Below, piece after piece: positions 1-12,324 of a stretch of 64,000 bases of DNA. Both the position numbers and the translations under genes were made by a program. Source of the DNA: Asterias amurensis (Eukaryota > Echinodermata > Asteroidea > Forcipulatida > Asteriidae); NCBI RefSeq assembly GCF_032118995.1, contig NC_092656.1, positions 12,576,261 to 12,640,260 on the forward strand. The letters are read 5' to 3'. Under the pieces are notes generated by a model that made no database searches, was not told the origin of the DNA, and saw only the letters and a program-made list of their open reading frames with translations. The stretch's first letter is position 1; every line of letters starts with the position of its first letter.

Positions 1-1934
1 TCAGTGTCTGAATCCTGAGGAAATTGGTCATGTTTACCAAAAATACCTAATTAAAGATTCAGGGACCAATATAATTGTTTCATGTAGGGTGATGAGGGGT
101 TTGCTTCATGTCCAATGCATCGAGACTACCATTGAAAATGAGGCAATCGCAAATCACAAGAGGTACCAGTTTTGAATGCTGCAATGCTAAACCGTCATTA
201 TAAGGCAAAAACAGGCACCTGCCATTTCAAACAAAAAACTGCTGGCAAATATTTTATTGATGCTACCTAAGGACCATAATAAGACCTCTCTTTCACCTGA
301 ATGTCATTGCTCACAGACCTGCACTAGTGACTCTACAGCGACTCAAAGATGTGACGCAAATTTGAGGGTACCCTTAAATGAAGAGTTACTGTTGCCTCTT
401 AAGAGTCTTGGTTTTCCAAAATTTTGAGTTCGTGGTTTAGGTCAGGATACTAACCAAAGACCCTGCAAAATTCATTGCTCTACTGTATTCCACCTTTCAG
501 CAGCAAGCATTTAAACTTTTGTAGTCAAAAATCATCAAAAACGCAATTTTTTCACTAAAAAACACATTTTTGCTATTTTTTCTGTTAGGGAGGTCGGATT
601 GGCCAAATATTGTGCACAGCCTCAAGGCTACCTATGACCCACCTACGACCAAAGTTTCAGCCAAATCCGTTGACCCCCACCTTATCACGGACTGCAAGGT
701 CCTCTCATGGACAGGCTCTTAAGTTTTTAGAGTGAATGTGACCGGAGGTACACTATTTTCAGAGCTGCAAATCTCTGTATCAGGCTGTAAAACCAGTTAA
801 AAATGGTACCGTTAGATTATCTTGAATAAGTGGCGAGACGCTTGCTGTTTGAACCATAAATACATTGCACAAACAAACCCACAGCCGTAATCGAATCTGC
901 CAATTTCCTAAAAGTTTCTTAAGTTCAACCGTCGTTTTCACTTTTTGTCTCGTGTGCATAATTCACGATTGAAAGCTTAAATTTCTGTTTCCGATGATAG
1001 CAGCACTGTATCTTGCTTTCCTAATGGTTGGCCCTAACTGAGTACACAGCGCCCTCAGTGGCCGAATATTTGTGCTCAAACATTTTTTGATGAATATTTT
1101 GAGGAGCTTACATATTCACAACCCGTCCTTCAACAGAATCACAAAACGCGATACTTGCGCCCTCTATCGACATTAAACTAACCATCAGAGTTGCGACGCA
1201 GTGACAACTTTTTCAACATTAAAATGACGTTGTTCAATGGCTTATACCAAACCTCGTTATGTGTACGGACTATTGGAAAACATACAAAGTGTCGGCGATT
1301 GTTGCTCGTAACATTAGTTTACCGGGGAAATAAATCAGAATAAGAAATAGTCGTATGATTTTACAGGCAGGCTTAAAATGGATTTTTGTTCACTTTTGAC
1401 ACAAATCCAACGCTTACCCCTTTTGACTTAGGCGCCCTGTTCTTTGTATATCGCCATGTAAATGCTTTGTTTTATTACTTCTTACTATTATTATTCCATT
1501 TCAACCCAGTTTCGCCATTATTACAATGCTTACCTCTTAAGGATGTTTAATTTTTTCGACTTTGCCAAGAAATGCACTGCTAAAGTAGCTGTTATCTTTT
1601 TTGGTATAATAATAATGTCGATTCACTTGTATGTGCACGATCCACATTTATGATGACGAAACACTTTCCTAGTACTCAGTAATTTTTGTCATCACTTTTC
1701 AAGTTGCAATACGAAGTGCATTATTGCACCAATGCTAAACATTAAAATAGTTTGTGCGATAGATCACAGCCAGTATTATCAAATTTGAACTGCGATTGAA
1801 AAATCGCGAAATCTTGCATTTTGAATTGCTGTCTCCAGCGCGAGTGGCTCAAGACTTGCAAATGGCCATGTTGTGTATAGGGCGCCACCAATTAGTCTGC
1901 GTGTGTGCGTGCGTGCGTGTTGCGTTGCGCAAAA
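1..1934. other. No gene recognised
   Basis: AT-rich DNA without a convincing exon. A short hydrophobic frame starts at 994 but has no good splice donor, so it is not called. No repeat copies shared with the rest of the window were noticed here. Confidence 0.5.
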
Positions 1935-1939
1935 CTTAT

Positions 1940-2100
1940 GACCCATAGACCTTTTCGCAAATACTGGGGCGCGCGCGTAAAGCTTGGAATTAGGTGCATT
2001 GTGGTCTAGCTGGTAGCAAAACTTGATGCGTATCTATCCCACAATGCACCTCATTCAACAGTCTGCGCTTGCGCATTGGTATTTGCGATAAGGTCTATGT
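1940..2100. repeat. Small inverted-repeat element, family J copy 1
   Basis: Imperfect palindrome. The left arm contains CATAGACCTTTTCGCAAATA and the right arm TATTTGCGATAAGGTCTATG; the inner arms carry GGTGCATTGTGGTCTAGCT and its relative. A second copy lies at 43,088-43,230. It is probably a non-autonomous DNA transposon (MITE). Confidence 0.55.
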
Positions 2101-2369
2101 TCATAATTCTGCAAAAACTGATGTTTGTGTCTTTTTGCTCACCAATGCCAGCTGTTCTAGATTGCATTACTTGCATCAAGAACTGCCTCAAATTATTAAC
2201 AAAAAGCACCTTTTCGAGTCTGATCTCGCAACGGGCTGCGCTGCTACATGCTCGTTTACGGAACGACCGCTCACTTCTCCTTGGTTGTGTGGCTGGTGCA
2301 GGAGTGATTTAGCCTCGCTGAGGGCAGCCGCAGTTAGTTCAGCAAAGCCAAGGCAACTCCACCTGGTGA

Positions 2370-2513
2370 GTCCGTCGATCCGACCCCGCGACCGTGTCCG
2401 AGTGTGGTTCCCTCAAGCACTGCTGCTGCAAGATCACCCTGGCGTACTGCAAGACCAAGCCAAGCGGATTTTTGTTCCGTGATTGTGTTGGCAGAGAGTG
2501 TGGATGCCCTTAA
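2370..2513 (+). CDS. Possible 3' exon of a small cysteine-rich peptide
   Basis: The frame is open for 47 codons from just after a TGA (2,367-2,369) to a TAA at 2,511-2,513. The last 36 codons hold eight cysteines in the order C-x6-CCC-x6-C-x10-C-x5-C-x-C, ending C-G-C-P-stop. An Arg-Arg pair lies near the start of the open stretch, as in a cleavage site. Codon use is GC-rich against an AT-rich surround. Such density is unlikely by chance and suggests a disulfide-rich secreted peptide such as a defensin-like, toxin-like or hormone-like molecule. The 5' part is unclear: there is no in-frame ATG, and the nearest AG acceptors have weak pyrimidine tracts. The GGTGAGT at 2,365-2,371 looks more like a donor. 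It may be a partial or decayed gene. I do not recognise the family. Confidence 0.35.
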   Translation, partial: VRRSDPATVSECGSLKHCCCKITLAYCKTKPSGFLFRDCVGRECGCP

Positions 2514-2754
2514 TACATTCAGTTCAAACAGGTTGAAAAACTAAAACATTTTTTTCTCAGACTAAAACATTTTTTTCTCAGAAAATGAACGATTTCAATC
2601 CGTCGAGTTCCAAAAATGAATCTTAATCTAAGAATTACCTTTAATGGAACCCATTTGCTTTCAGTTTCATTTCATATTCAGGGAATCACTGAACATCGAG
2701 AGCTCCGAAATTGCCACCAAAAGCAATGGGGGGGGGGGGGGGGCGTTAAACACA

Positions 2755-2972
2755 TCGGGGCCCAAACTAATAGAGCTGATAAGTTAGCTGAGCATTACGT
2801 TTTTCCCTTGATAAAAACAGAATTACCAACCAAATTTACACGTGGTTTTAAGGATTTGCAAAAAAACAACAACATGTAACAATTGGAAATTTGGTTGGTA
2901 ATCCTATTTTTTACATAGGAAAACATTGCAATGTAGGCACATTTCGTGCTTAGCAGCTATATGAAATTGGGC
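2755..2972. repeat. Foldback element, family K copy 1
   Basis: The left end reads GGGCCCAAACTAATAGAGCTG and the right end GTGCTTAGCAGCTATATGAAATTGGGC, roughly complementary in arrangement. Internal arms around TTACCAACCAAATTT and AAATTTGGTTGGTAA form a strong hairpin. The family K copy at 34,178-34,428 has matching ends (gene-free MITE-type repeat). A poly-G run sits just upstream at 2,729-2,743. Confidence 0.5.
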
Positions 2973-3324
2973 GGAGGAATTTGTCAAATGGTAATACTTG
3001 GCTTTCCCTCTTCCAACTAGGCATGTATATAATACGTTTGACTTTTCTTTTAATAACATTCATCCCATGGACTAAAAATGGCGCCCAGGCATGCGTATTA
3101 CAACATGTATGCAATTTGCAGTCATATTATGGATCTGTTCATAGACATGGTCACTGGTACCTGCAACGCCACAGCCCGGGGCTTCTTGCCAAACCTGGTT
3201 GGAAAACTATGGAAAACCAAGAATGTAGATCGAAAACAGATCGCTATAGTGTTTGTAAAAATCTTTACAAACAGACTATTCTTATTATTCACATCGTTTA
3301 TTTGGAATAGACTTCCTGTGCATA

Positions 3325-3971
<647 letters not shown>

Positions 3972-4026
3972 GGTCTTATTTTCCTTTGTGCCGGTAACTC
4001 CTCGAGTCGGGCTACGTCCCGTAGCC

Positions 4027-4170
4027 TTAGATCTCAAGGGTCTTTCTCAGGATCCTCGCTGTTCCCAAAAGCGCTGCCTTCTGCAACAGATCTACCCTCA
4101 CATTTGTCCCTATTTCATCTAGATGTTTCCCCAGTGCTTTGGGAATGGTGCCAAGTGCTCAAACCACGTT
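4027..4170 (-). mobile_element. Non-LTR retrotransposon fragment (C-terminal end of the reverse-transcriptase ORF)
   Basis: On the minus strand this reads A-L-G-T-I-P-K-A-L-G-K-H-L-D-E-I, then a segment ending L-L-Q-K-A-A-L-L-G-T-A-R-I-L-R-K-T-L-E-I-stop. I recognise this as the conserved C-terminal segment of a LINE polyprotein common in marine invertebrates (variants of ALGTIPK...LLQKAALLGTARILRK). A stop codon just upstream of the ALGTIP stretch shows it is dead. The (TTA)n tract follows at the element's 3' end. Confidence 0.75.
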
Positions 4171-4224
4171 GTTTATTAACAAAACAAAGCTCTATAATGA
4201 CTTATTATGAGTCAAATCACTCTT

Positions 4225-4505
4225 TTTTTTATGCAAGTCGCCAGACACACAAGGCCGGAAGGCCACTTCAAGGTGTGAGCTACAATTATTTTATTCTAGA
4301 GGCCGTTGCCACTTACTTCTAGGACTGAAACAGGGTTACCCCTTTTACAGTTCATATACGGATGTTGCCTTGGGTATCATCTTGAGAAAGCACTACCTCC
4401 CCAATTTTACGTAGCAAGTGTCACGACCGGAACCCGAACCAACTTTCTGATGATCAGAAACACCAGAGCTTGAATCCGGCGCTCTTTAACCGCTCGTCAA
4501 TGACA
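4225..4505 (-). mobile_element. tRNA-derived SINE
   Basis: Reading the minus strand, a tRNA-like head (GAGCGGTTAAAGAGC as the A-box region and GGTTCGGGTTCC as a decayed B box) is followed by a body ending TGGCGACTTGCAT plus an A-run. The body is shared with the plus-strand copy at 61,855-62,019, and the head resembles that of the 32.7 kb SINE, whose body differs. Confidence 0.65.
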
Positions 4506-4692
4506 GCAGAAGGGAACATTATTGCAAACTTAATGACGCCATGCTTAGGTTCTTCTCTGCAGAGTCAACGCATAGCTGGTATTTCACTTTAATATCACTC
4601 TTTGTTTTGTTGTTTCACGGGTTGACTTCGAGTTATTTGAGTGATATTGTTTCAGGTATCTTCATGCAATTTTGAGATTCGAACATCAGTTC

Positions 4693-5083
4693 AAGCCACT
4701 GGACACTATTGGTAATTGTCAATGCAAGTCTTCTCACTAGGTATCTCAACATATGCATAAAATAATAAACCTGTGAACATTTGAGCTCAATTGGTCGTCG
4801 AAGTTGCGAGATAATAATAAAAAAAAAAAAAAAAAAAAAAACCCTTGTCACACGAAGTTGTGCGCTTTCAGATGCAAGTTGATTTCGAGACCTCAACTAA
4901 TACTGAGGTCTCGAAATCAAATTCGTGGAAAATTACTTCTTTCGCGAAAACTACTTTACTTCAAAGGGAGCCGTTTCTCACAATGTTTGATACGACCAAC
5001 CTCTCCCCATTACTTGTTACCAAGTAAGGTTTTATGCCAATAAACATTTTGAGTAACTACCAATAGTGTCCACTGCCTTTAAA
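4693..5083. repeat. MITE family A (orientation b)
   Basis: Full-length copy. It begins near CACTGGACACTATTGGTAAT and ends ACCAATAGTGTCCACTGCC, so the termini are inverted repeats. The internal foldback GATTTCGAGACCTCA / TGAGGTCTCGAAATC is present. The copy is non-coding; short frames inside it are artefacts. Confidence 0.85.
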
Positions 5084-6107
5084 AACAAAAAGGTTAAGCC
5101 TCCAACAACCCAGTAAACCATATTGAGCTTCCGTTCTGGCTGATTGTTTTATGTTGTCGAAAGGCATTTTGGGAAGGAAAAGGGGGCTTTGCAGTAGCGA
5201 TCTTAAGAAAGCAAACGTAAATTGAAACACAAGATAATAAAGTAAAAGAAAAGATTATTTTCCTCCAATAAAATATTTCATTTACTTTTTATTAGCATGT
5301 ATTTAAAACTATTATATTACAGATCTACATTTTTATAAATGAAAACAGATTTAAGACAGGAAGTGCCGACACTCAAGGCGCTGATGGAAGCCATTTATGA
5401 CTTGCGGTTACCATTTAATTTACAGTTAGTGCAACTTAAATGGAACATAGGTCTTTTCGAAACCACGATTGTTTTGACATGGATAGTGCGTGCTTGGCGG
5501 TGGCGCTCGTTTTTTTTTTTTTTTTTGTAGACGAGTGAACGGAGCCTGAAGCCAAGTCCACAGCCGAAGCCGTGGATTCGAAAAGGGCCACACTCTCACT
5601 GCATAGTTTGTTTGGGCGTCATATCATTGAGATGTGCATTAGTAAATTATTACAAACTAGCTGATGAACTTATGCCAACAATATTCGCAATGTGCACGGA
5701 GTCTTGCGAAAACGGAAAAGATGGCTCATTTTGTCAAATTATTAAGGGGAAATTTTCACCGGGGGCCCTGCCACGATCGGGCCAGCTTGGACTGTACAGA
5801 TCATCATGACACGGAACATTGAGTCAAAGACCACTGATCCGGATGCCTTGGGGAGTTTCCAAATTCGGCCTGGGCTTTGGTTCCGGCTTCTGGCTCCATT
5901 TGATTGTAGGAAACACCGTAACAAAATAATGTACACTGTTCCGGAGATGATGACGGGGCCAGACCCGGAACTGGAGCCCAGACCGACGTTTGGAAAAGGC
6001 CCCTGGTCATTTGGACCCAGGAAATGAGTCAACCTGACCACAAAATGGCTACAGTGGTCACCCGTTTTTTTTGTTTTTTTTTTGCACGTTTTTCTTTTTA
6101 AATAATG
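5084..6107. other. No gene recognised
   Basis: AT-rich DNA with T-runs near 5,509-5,526 and 6,065-6,081. The segment 5,750-6,030 is locally GC-rich and open on both strands, but no splice sites or family resemblance were seen. Confidence 0.4.
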
Positions 6108-6235
6108 AGAGACTTTTGAACGCTAGGTGGCAGGTAAATTTCAGTTTGTTTGTAGCTCTGACCATGCGCACATTAACGAGGACAATAATCTTACCGGGTA
6201 AATTTGCTGCCACCTAGCGACCCGAATCTCTCGCC
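6108..6235. repeat. Short inverted-repeat element, family H
   Basis: The ends read CGCTAGGTGGCA and TGCCACCTAGCG, near-perfect terminal inverted repeats around about 100 bp of non-coding DNA that includes a GACCATGCGCACATTAACG segment. A degenerate relative is at 47,683-47,815. Confidence 0.55.
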
Positions 6236-6803
6236 GTTATGATGTACCCACTCACATGAAAGACGAGTTGAATTGGAACTCGTCAATAGGTTTACTTGAG
6301 AAACGCTGCTTGAAGCTTGGAAAAACACAAATGATGTGGTGTTGCACAACGTGTAACATTCGTGAGCTTTTGAAGTGGGTTTTGTTGAATACCTCTTCCT
6401 AGGACTGGATTATGTACAATCGAAACGTCATGGCCTGCAGACGTATTATATAACTATATCGTATTGTTATTGATATTCTGCTGAGTGTAATTTGTAGGAT
6501 ATGAGTGTTATAAACACATGTATTTCTAAAACTTAGAAATAAAATCTATGCGGAAAGAAAGGAACTTGAGCATTCGATGTTTATTTTGAAATGACAAACA
6601 AATTTAAGCGACATGTTTGAACATACCTCAACTTTAGTGTACGCTTAACTGCAGCTATACTTCTAGAAAAACAAAAATGGGATAAGAAATTGCTGTGTAC
6701 TGAAATCTATCAGGACAACAAGACGATTCGGATCAAATTCATAGATAAACAAATTAAGGCAAATCATAATTTTCATTACATACAAATCTCTGAAATGTTC
6801 AAT

Positions 6804-6809
6804 TTTATT
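6804..6809 (-). promoter_or_regulatory. Likely polyadenylation signal of gene A
   Basis: AATAAA on the minus strand, about 130 nt beyond the gene A stop codon at 6,938-6,940. It is the nearest canonical signal seen. Confidence 0.5.
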
Positions 6810-6937
6810 TTTACAAAAAATACTGATTACAATAGAATTGGTCTCCATTCGGTTATCTGAGGAAAGAACGTGACTCTTCGGCCACTATTCTCCCGGGAGC
6901 GTCTGCTAGTTCTCGATGCTCCCAAACCATCAACAAT

Positions 6938-9555
6938 TCAATTCCTTCTCTTGATGACGAAGATTGCTACACCAGCAGCAACACCTACGAGGGCTACGAC
7001 ACCGACCACGATACCGACCGTAGTGCCTGTGGACCCGGCACTGCCGACGATCTGTCCGGGGTTCTTTGCCTTCTCCTCTGTGTTGGGGCTGCTCACGGAG
7101 TCTCCTGCACCGTATGGTCTAGCTGGTCTCTGCTCGACTCTGGGCCTGTAGGATCCATCACCGCCTGCCCCGTAGCCGCCAGTACCGTACGTCCTACCGT
7201 ACCCGCCAGTGCCGTACGTTCCACCGCCTGGGTTGGTACCGTAACCATCGAAGCGACCGGTACCTCTATAGCCATCACGGCCTCCTCCGTAACCACCGCT
7301 AGTGCCTGAACGTCCGGCATAACCATCATACCCTCCGTAGCCTCCGTATGTACCGGGGCCAGCACCATTCGGTGTGTCGCCACCACCGTCGTTAGCGTTA
7401 CCGCCGGCTGCTGCTGCGCCGTTGCCTCCCGTGCCGATGATTGGACTTCCCATACCGTCTCCGTCATTGGAGGTGCCGCCTGCGAAGAACGGGTTCCCCA
7501 ATGCGGCTTGTTTTTCACCAGAGCTTTGTTTCAAAACTCCAGCCTCAAGGAACGCCATGCAACCTGCAACATAAAAAAAAAAAAAAAAAATGAGGAATTG
7601 TAATACAAGAAGGAAGAACAATTCAGTCGTACAAAGTGTGGTATTTGTATTTTTGTAGTTTCTGATTTGTATTTTTGTGTAAAGCCTTTGAGGCAATATT
7701 TAAGGCGCAATATTAATGTTTCCTATTATCATTAGTATTCCTTGAAGATTTGGCATCTTATAAGCATCCGGTGTCGTGATCAGTTGAGACTTGATTTGGA
7801 GTACTTGAATTTAAGCGTATGCCAGTATTAGTAATGTTATGGTTACACTTAAGTTGTAAGAAACATTTTCATTTAAAAACAAGTTGAAAAGCTTAAGACA
7901 ACGTTGGTGGTGGTTGAGGGGAGGGGAGGAGGGGGGGGGGGGCGACCCTCAATAAAAACAACAGATGACGTGAGTGTTCTGAGTTCGACCTGGTTGTGCG
8001 CATGTGCAGCCAAAGTGCCCCGAACAGGAAATGCTGACACATTCCGATGTGCGCATTTCCTTCCAATTAACTAAAAGGTCAGGTTTAAAGTTCACAGACT
8101 GAAGAATCACTGAGTTTACCACTGTTGCGTATGCGTTCAATCAATGTTCATTAGTCTAGTTTTCATTCGGTCTCATGATGGGTGGGGCTGGTCGGGTTTA
8201 GGGGTTTGGATTGGGTTGAGCCAACGAGGCACATTACATTAAGTGAGATTAGAGAGAAACAGTTTGGATTCTGAACATTTTATGACTCATGAGTTAGCCT
8301 ACTCTAGACACACAGAGGACCTTCGCCTGAAGAACAACGAAGTAGAAGACGATTTAAATCACCCTTTAGCTGGGTGAGGCGGAGTACTTATTCGACAGAT
8401 AAGCAGGCCACATGTGACCGCTCTTGGACAGACAGCGGATGTAAGTTATTAGCCGGACTCTGTGAGTCAACCAAATCACGGACCATGGCAGAAACATATG
8501 CTTTTTTAGAAAGTTATCTGGGTTTGTTTTATTGTCGCTGTTTCTGTCAGAAAACTTGGTTGAATATGAAGCAACTGCCGCCCGTATATATGACTGACCT
8601 AAAGGGTGGTATAAAAAGCTTTTTAGTTCCTTGCATTATTGAAAAGCTCAGTAAGACTATGTTTGAGGTGGACCCCATTCTTCACATAATAACAATCGAA
8701 GTATTATAATAAAGCGCCGGTATCTGCCAATACAGGCGCTTATCATGACGCTTGCTAAAAAAGAAAAACGCACTCTAAAGCTGAGCTCCAACTGCTCGTG
8801 AAATACCTCACCCCTCATTTCAAGTCCACATAATGGCAGACCCTTTATTATACAGTTGAGTTGTACACTTTTCCTCATGAAATTGCACAGCGATTTGAAT
8901 ATGTTTGCTGCTAAAATAATACTGTGTTAGGTCTATAGGAACCCGTTGATTTGTTAGCCAAAATTACCAAATGCAAAGAGAGGTAACTTTACCTCCCGGC
9001 ACGTAGTGAGGTAAATCAGACCTTACCTCTTCGGTATGGAGAAAGACACTTGTCTTGTTTCAGGTTGGGGGTAAAGTACTCCCAAAGCCATTTTGTAAAA
9101 ATTTTGAATTCCAACTAAATTTTCATGGTAACTTTCTACAGTTGTAAGACTCCCTGATATCTACAAAGTAACAAGAAACGTGTGTGTTTTAAGTGGAGCT
9201 TTTGCATGTGTCAGAATTATCTTTAAAGCGTATAGAATTTGACAATGATTACTGCTGATGCATTTTGCTCTTTGAGAAAACATAGTTTGCTCTTTCCAAC
9301 CCAATAGTATACGATCAAACAAAGCATATATCGCCTGACATTTCCACAGAGGCAGAGTCTTTCGTGAAGACTAACTCGAGAAAGATTATGAGTGTCGAAA
9401 CGTCAAACCATTAACTAATTTTGCTTTTCATTCCACTCTAAGAAGTTATCAAATGACACAATAAGATCACTCATAAAGACTCTTCACGAAGATTCAAAGG
9501 GTTAAACCCAACCAGACTTACCCATGATAATGGTGATTGCTAGAAAAGACTTCAT
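6938..9555 (-). CDS. Gene A: Gly/Tyr-rich secreted single-pass membrane protein, two coding exons
   Basis: Exon 1 is 9,555-9,522 (34 nt, ATG in AAGATGA context) and exon 2 is 7,563-6,938. The intron has donor GGTAAGT and acceptor TTGCAG and is phase 1. The join gives a 219-residue protein and stays in frame. Residues 1-19 form a signal peptide split by the intron (MKSFLAITIIM then GCMAFLEAG). Residues about 40-165 are low complexity: Gly/Asn/Asp/Ala, then Gly-Tyr-Gly-Gly repeats with Arg and Asp. Residues about 193-215 are a Gly/Ala/Val membrane helix followed by the tail KRRN, which predicts a type I protein with a large outer part. The helix closely matches that of gene B. The function is unknown; candidates are extracellular matrix, skeletal matrix or surface coat. 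Sequence beyond the splice pattern is a prediction. Confidence 0.85.
7564..9521 (-). other. Intron of gene A
   Basis: This 1,958-bp intron carries an A-run-rich branch and acceptor region, a poly-G run near 7,931-7,942 and no other recognised gene. A weak palindrome built of AGGTAA/TTACCT motifs sits at about 8,980-9,035. Confidence 0.75.
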
Positions 9556-9652
9556 CTTGCTGTCTTCTGTCGCTACTACTAGTCAGAGAGTGAAGTTCAG
9601 ACTGACAGCGGGAGACAAGTGTGAAACCGTTCGGCTGAGATTCAAAAACGAT

Positions 9653-9685
9653 GACTGAACTCCTGAGATACCGTCAACTATAAAC
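9653..9685 (-). promoter_or_regulatory. Probable core promoter of gene A
   Basis: On the minus strand a TATA-like GTTTATAG (9,678-9,685) is followed about 25-30 nt later by an initiator-like TCAGTC (9,653-9,658). This is about 100 nt upstream of the ATG at 9,555. Gene B shows the same spacing. Confidence 0.5.
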
Positions 9686-9689
9686 ATTA

Positions 9690-10376
9690 CCCGTTGGTGA
9701 ACAGGAGGAGGGTTCTCATTGGCTAGAAAGTCTCCTTGACTTCCCAGGGATGTTAGAAAATGCTAGGCGCCTATATTTGGGGTGGTGACTTGTGACGGCT
9801 TTCGTAACTTTGGAGGTTGCGTTTTCATGTTTAGACAACGAGCAACCGAGAATGTATTTATTTTCGGAGACTTTATGAATGTATCCTGAATTAAAGCACG
9901 GGGTGTGTTTTATGTTGATTGAGCCGCATTGGAACTTGGATTGGATCAAATAAGAGTTCCCAGATATGGGGGGGGGGGGGGGGGTTCATTTATTGCCATT
10001 ATAACATTCAGAAGCAATTTAACCATGATGCTTCCCTTACTATTGAACTTGTTTCATCATGACATCATCTCAGGCCACGATGAACCCAAAATTGAGCTTT
10101 AACGAAAAAAAAAAAAAAATAAGAACGACGGGTAAAATGACACATAGTGTTGATTCCCGATAACTGAAATAAAAATCCCGTAAATATACTAATTTTGTTG
10201 ATAAGTAATTTTGTTTTGATTTGTTGTTAAAATTTCAAACATCTCTAACTGGTTTAAAGCTTCAATTTTTAACTGTTATTTTATTATTATTTTTTTCACT
10301 CGCAAGTATCATCCTCATATCAAATTTGGCTTTAAATATTGTACTTCTAATGTACTATTTAATTTGTCTTAAAAAC
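9690..10376. other. No gene recognised
   Basis: Contains a 15-bp-scale poly-G run near 9,967-9,984 and an A-run near 10,105-10,119. No exon, repeat family member or RNA gene was seen. Confidence 0.45.
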
Positions 10377-10728
10377 ATTTGACACTTTCCGTAAACAGTG
10401 TCGTTCAAAGGCCCACACTTCGTGTATCACAACTTAAATAATTATAATAACAAACCTGTGAAAATTTAGGCTCAATCGGTCATCGGAATCGGGAGAAACT
10501 AACGGGAAACCTTACCCTTGTTTCCGCACGTTTCGCCGTGTCATGACACGCGTTTAAAATAAATCCATAATTCTCGATGTCTTCTCAAAAAATAAAGCAT
10601 TTCATGGAATAATATTTCATAAGAAGTCTTTCACGATAACCTTCTGTAAACCCCTGTTTGTTATTTGTAAATCTGTGTTGTTTTTTTTTTTACTTTTTTT
10701 CTGTTCCGAAAGTGTCCAATGCATGGCT
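10377..10728. repeat. MITE family D copy 1
   Basis: Begins GACACTTTCCGTAAACAGTG and ends TTCCGAAAGTGTCC. The interior includes TCACAACTT...AATAACAAACCTGTGAAAAT and CGCACGTTTCGCCG. It matches the copy at 23,062-23,425 over its length. It is non-coding and distantly related to family A by the GAGCTCAATCGGTCATCG-like segment. Confidence 0.75.
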
Positions 10729-10969
10729 GTAACTGTATGGACAATGTTAATGATTGTAGATTAGACTCCGATCGAAACCAATGAGTAATCATCTCATGTC
10801 ATACATATAAAATTCAGATTCAAGGCCATACATTAATAATCATCGATGACATTGTCTTCTTACGGCAAAGATTATGTGTGTATTATAAACGCAAATAATT
10901 TAGCTGAGGGCGTGGATGGGGTATAAAGCTGTCACCAAACAAACAAATCTTTCTGTTCCGTCATTTAGA

Positions 10970-11312
10970 CCCTCTTTAACGGATTTGAGTACTTTTTCAA
11001 AATGCTCATAGATTTACCTCATACTTATAGGGTTTTGAAGACGATGATAGTGGAAAGCTTCCCATCAAATCTTACTTACTGAGGTGCTGTAGTTTTTGAG
11101 AAATGAGTAAAATAATGTAATGCAAATACGTTTGTTAATGCTTATAATAGTGTTGGTCTCATGAGACGAAAATTATTTTCATGACATTGGTTTACTCATT
11201 TTCCAAAAACTACAGCACCTCGGCAAGTAATATTTTCAGGGAAGCTTTCTATCATCATTATTATCAAACTGTGAAAGTTTAATGTAAATCTGTGCACATA
11301 CACCCTTTAACA
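10970..11312. repeat. MITE family B copy 1
   Basis: Palindromic element. The left half reads GTACTTTTTCAAAATG...TGAGGTGCTGTAGTTTTTGAG and the right half returns as CAAAAACTACAGCACCTC. Outer ends are degenerate. Relatives lie at 36,025-36,403 and 63,700-64,000. Confidence 0.75.
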
Positions 11313-11484
11313 TGGGTAATCATAGTTGTCAATTATTTTGCTGAAATATTTTGATCCTTTCATTTTGTGAAATAATATAAACCGTGTTCGTTTTAGTGGT
11401 AAGGTTAGACGTTCGTTTTTCACATTTTAAGATTGGACTGATAGGCTTTCGAGTCACAGTGGTTAGGCTCACTTTTATAACTCC

Positions 11485-11655
11485 AGCCGTCGATTTCACA
11501 AAACTCTTCCTAACTTAAGACTTATCTTAGGACTTGGGACGAGTCCCAACCCTGCACTGTAGCATGCAGACTTTAAGATTAATCCTAAGTTAGGAAGAGT
11601 TACTCGTCCTAACTCGAGATAAGACGAGTCCTAACTCTTTGTGAAAACGACGGCG
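11485..11655. repeat. Foldback MITE family E copy 1
   Basis: Long inverted repeat with ends AGCCGTCGATTTCACAAA and TTTGTGAAAACGACGGC. Inner arms are built of TCCTAACTTAAGACTTATC-type motifs around a GCACTGTAGCATGCAGAC centre. Confidence 0.85.
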
Positions 11656-11931
11656 GGCCATCTTAGAACGGGCTTGTCCTGTCTGTTTTTATAATTGTCT
11701 TGCTTGAGTGCCAGTGCCCTGTCTCATTCAATCATTGGTTTACTATTGTTCTAGGTGTCATAAGTTTACATTCGTTGTTTCTTATCCTGTTATATTTCTT
11801 TAGTACGGTAATATTGTATCTTGTACTGCTTGTTGAAAATTTGGCCGAATAAATAAAAATAATAACAATAATAATAACCATTTTGGACGCAACTAATCAG
11901 TCGTTAGTTGAGACGCATAATGGGATATGGC

Positions 11932-12324
11932 TTAAAGGAACACGTTGCCTTGGATCGGACGAGTTGGTCTATAAAAAGCGTTTGTAACCGTTTGTTATAA
12001 AATGTTTATGGTTAGAAAGATGTTTTAAAAGTAGAATATAATGATCCACACAAGTATCTCTCAAAATTGCACGGTTTTCTTTTTACGTCGCGAACTATCA
12101 CGGTCGGCCATTTATGGGAGTCAAATTTGTGACTCCCATAAATGGCCGACCATGTTATTGGACGAGTTAAAAAGAAAACCACGCAATTTCGAGGCATATA
12201 TTGTGTAGATCATTGTATTCTACTTTTACATCATCTTTCTAACCATATGCATTTTATAACAAACTGTCACAAAACCCTTTTCAAAGACCAACTCGACCGA
12301 TCCAAGGCAACGTGTTCCTTTAAG
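11932..12324. repeat. Foldback MITE family F copy 1
   Basis: Near-complete palindrome of about 390 bp. The ends are TTAAAGGAACACGTTGCCTT and AAGGCAACGTGTTCCTTTAA. The centre is a perfect-looking hairpin, GGCCATTTATGGGAGTCA / TGACTCCCATAAATGGCC. The second copy is at 54,364-54,752. TTAA at both ends suggests a TTAA target, as in piggyBac-type elements. Confidence 0.9.

Noticed and set aside
994-1040. Short signal-peptide-like frame starting MIAALYLAFLMVG
   Set aside because: It stops after 15 codons and has no good donor (only GTTGGC), and no partner exon was found.
7093-7518. Second minus-strand frame and plus-strand frames overlapping gene A exon 2
   Set aside because: Shadow frames of a GC-rich Gly-coding exon; the same applies over genes B, C, D, E and F.
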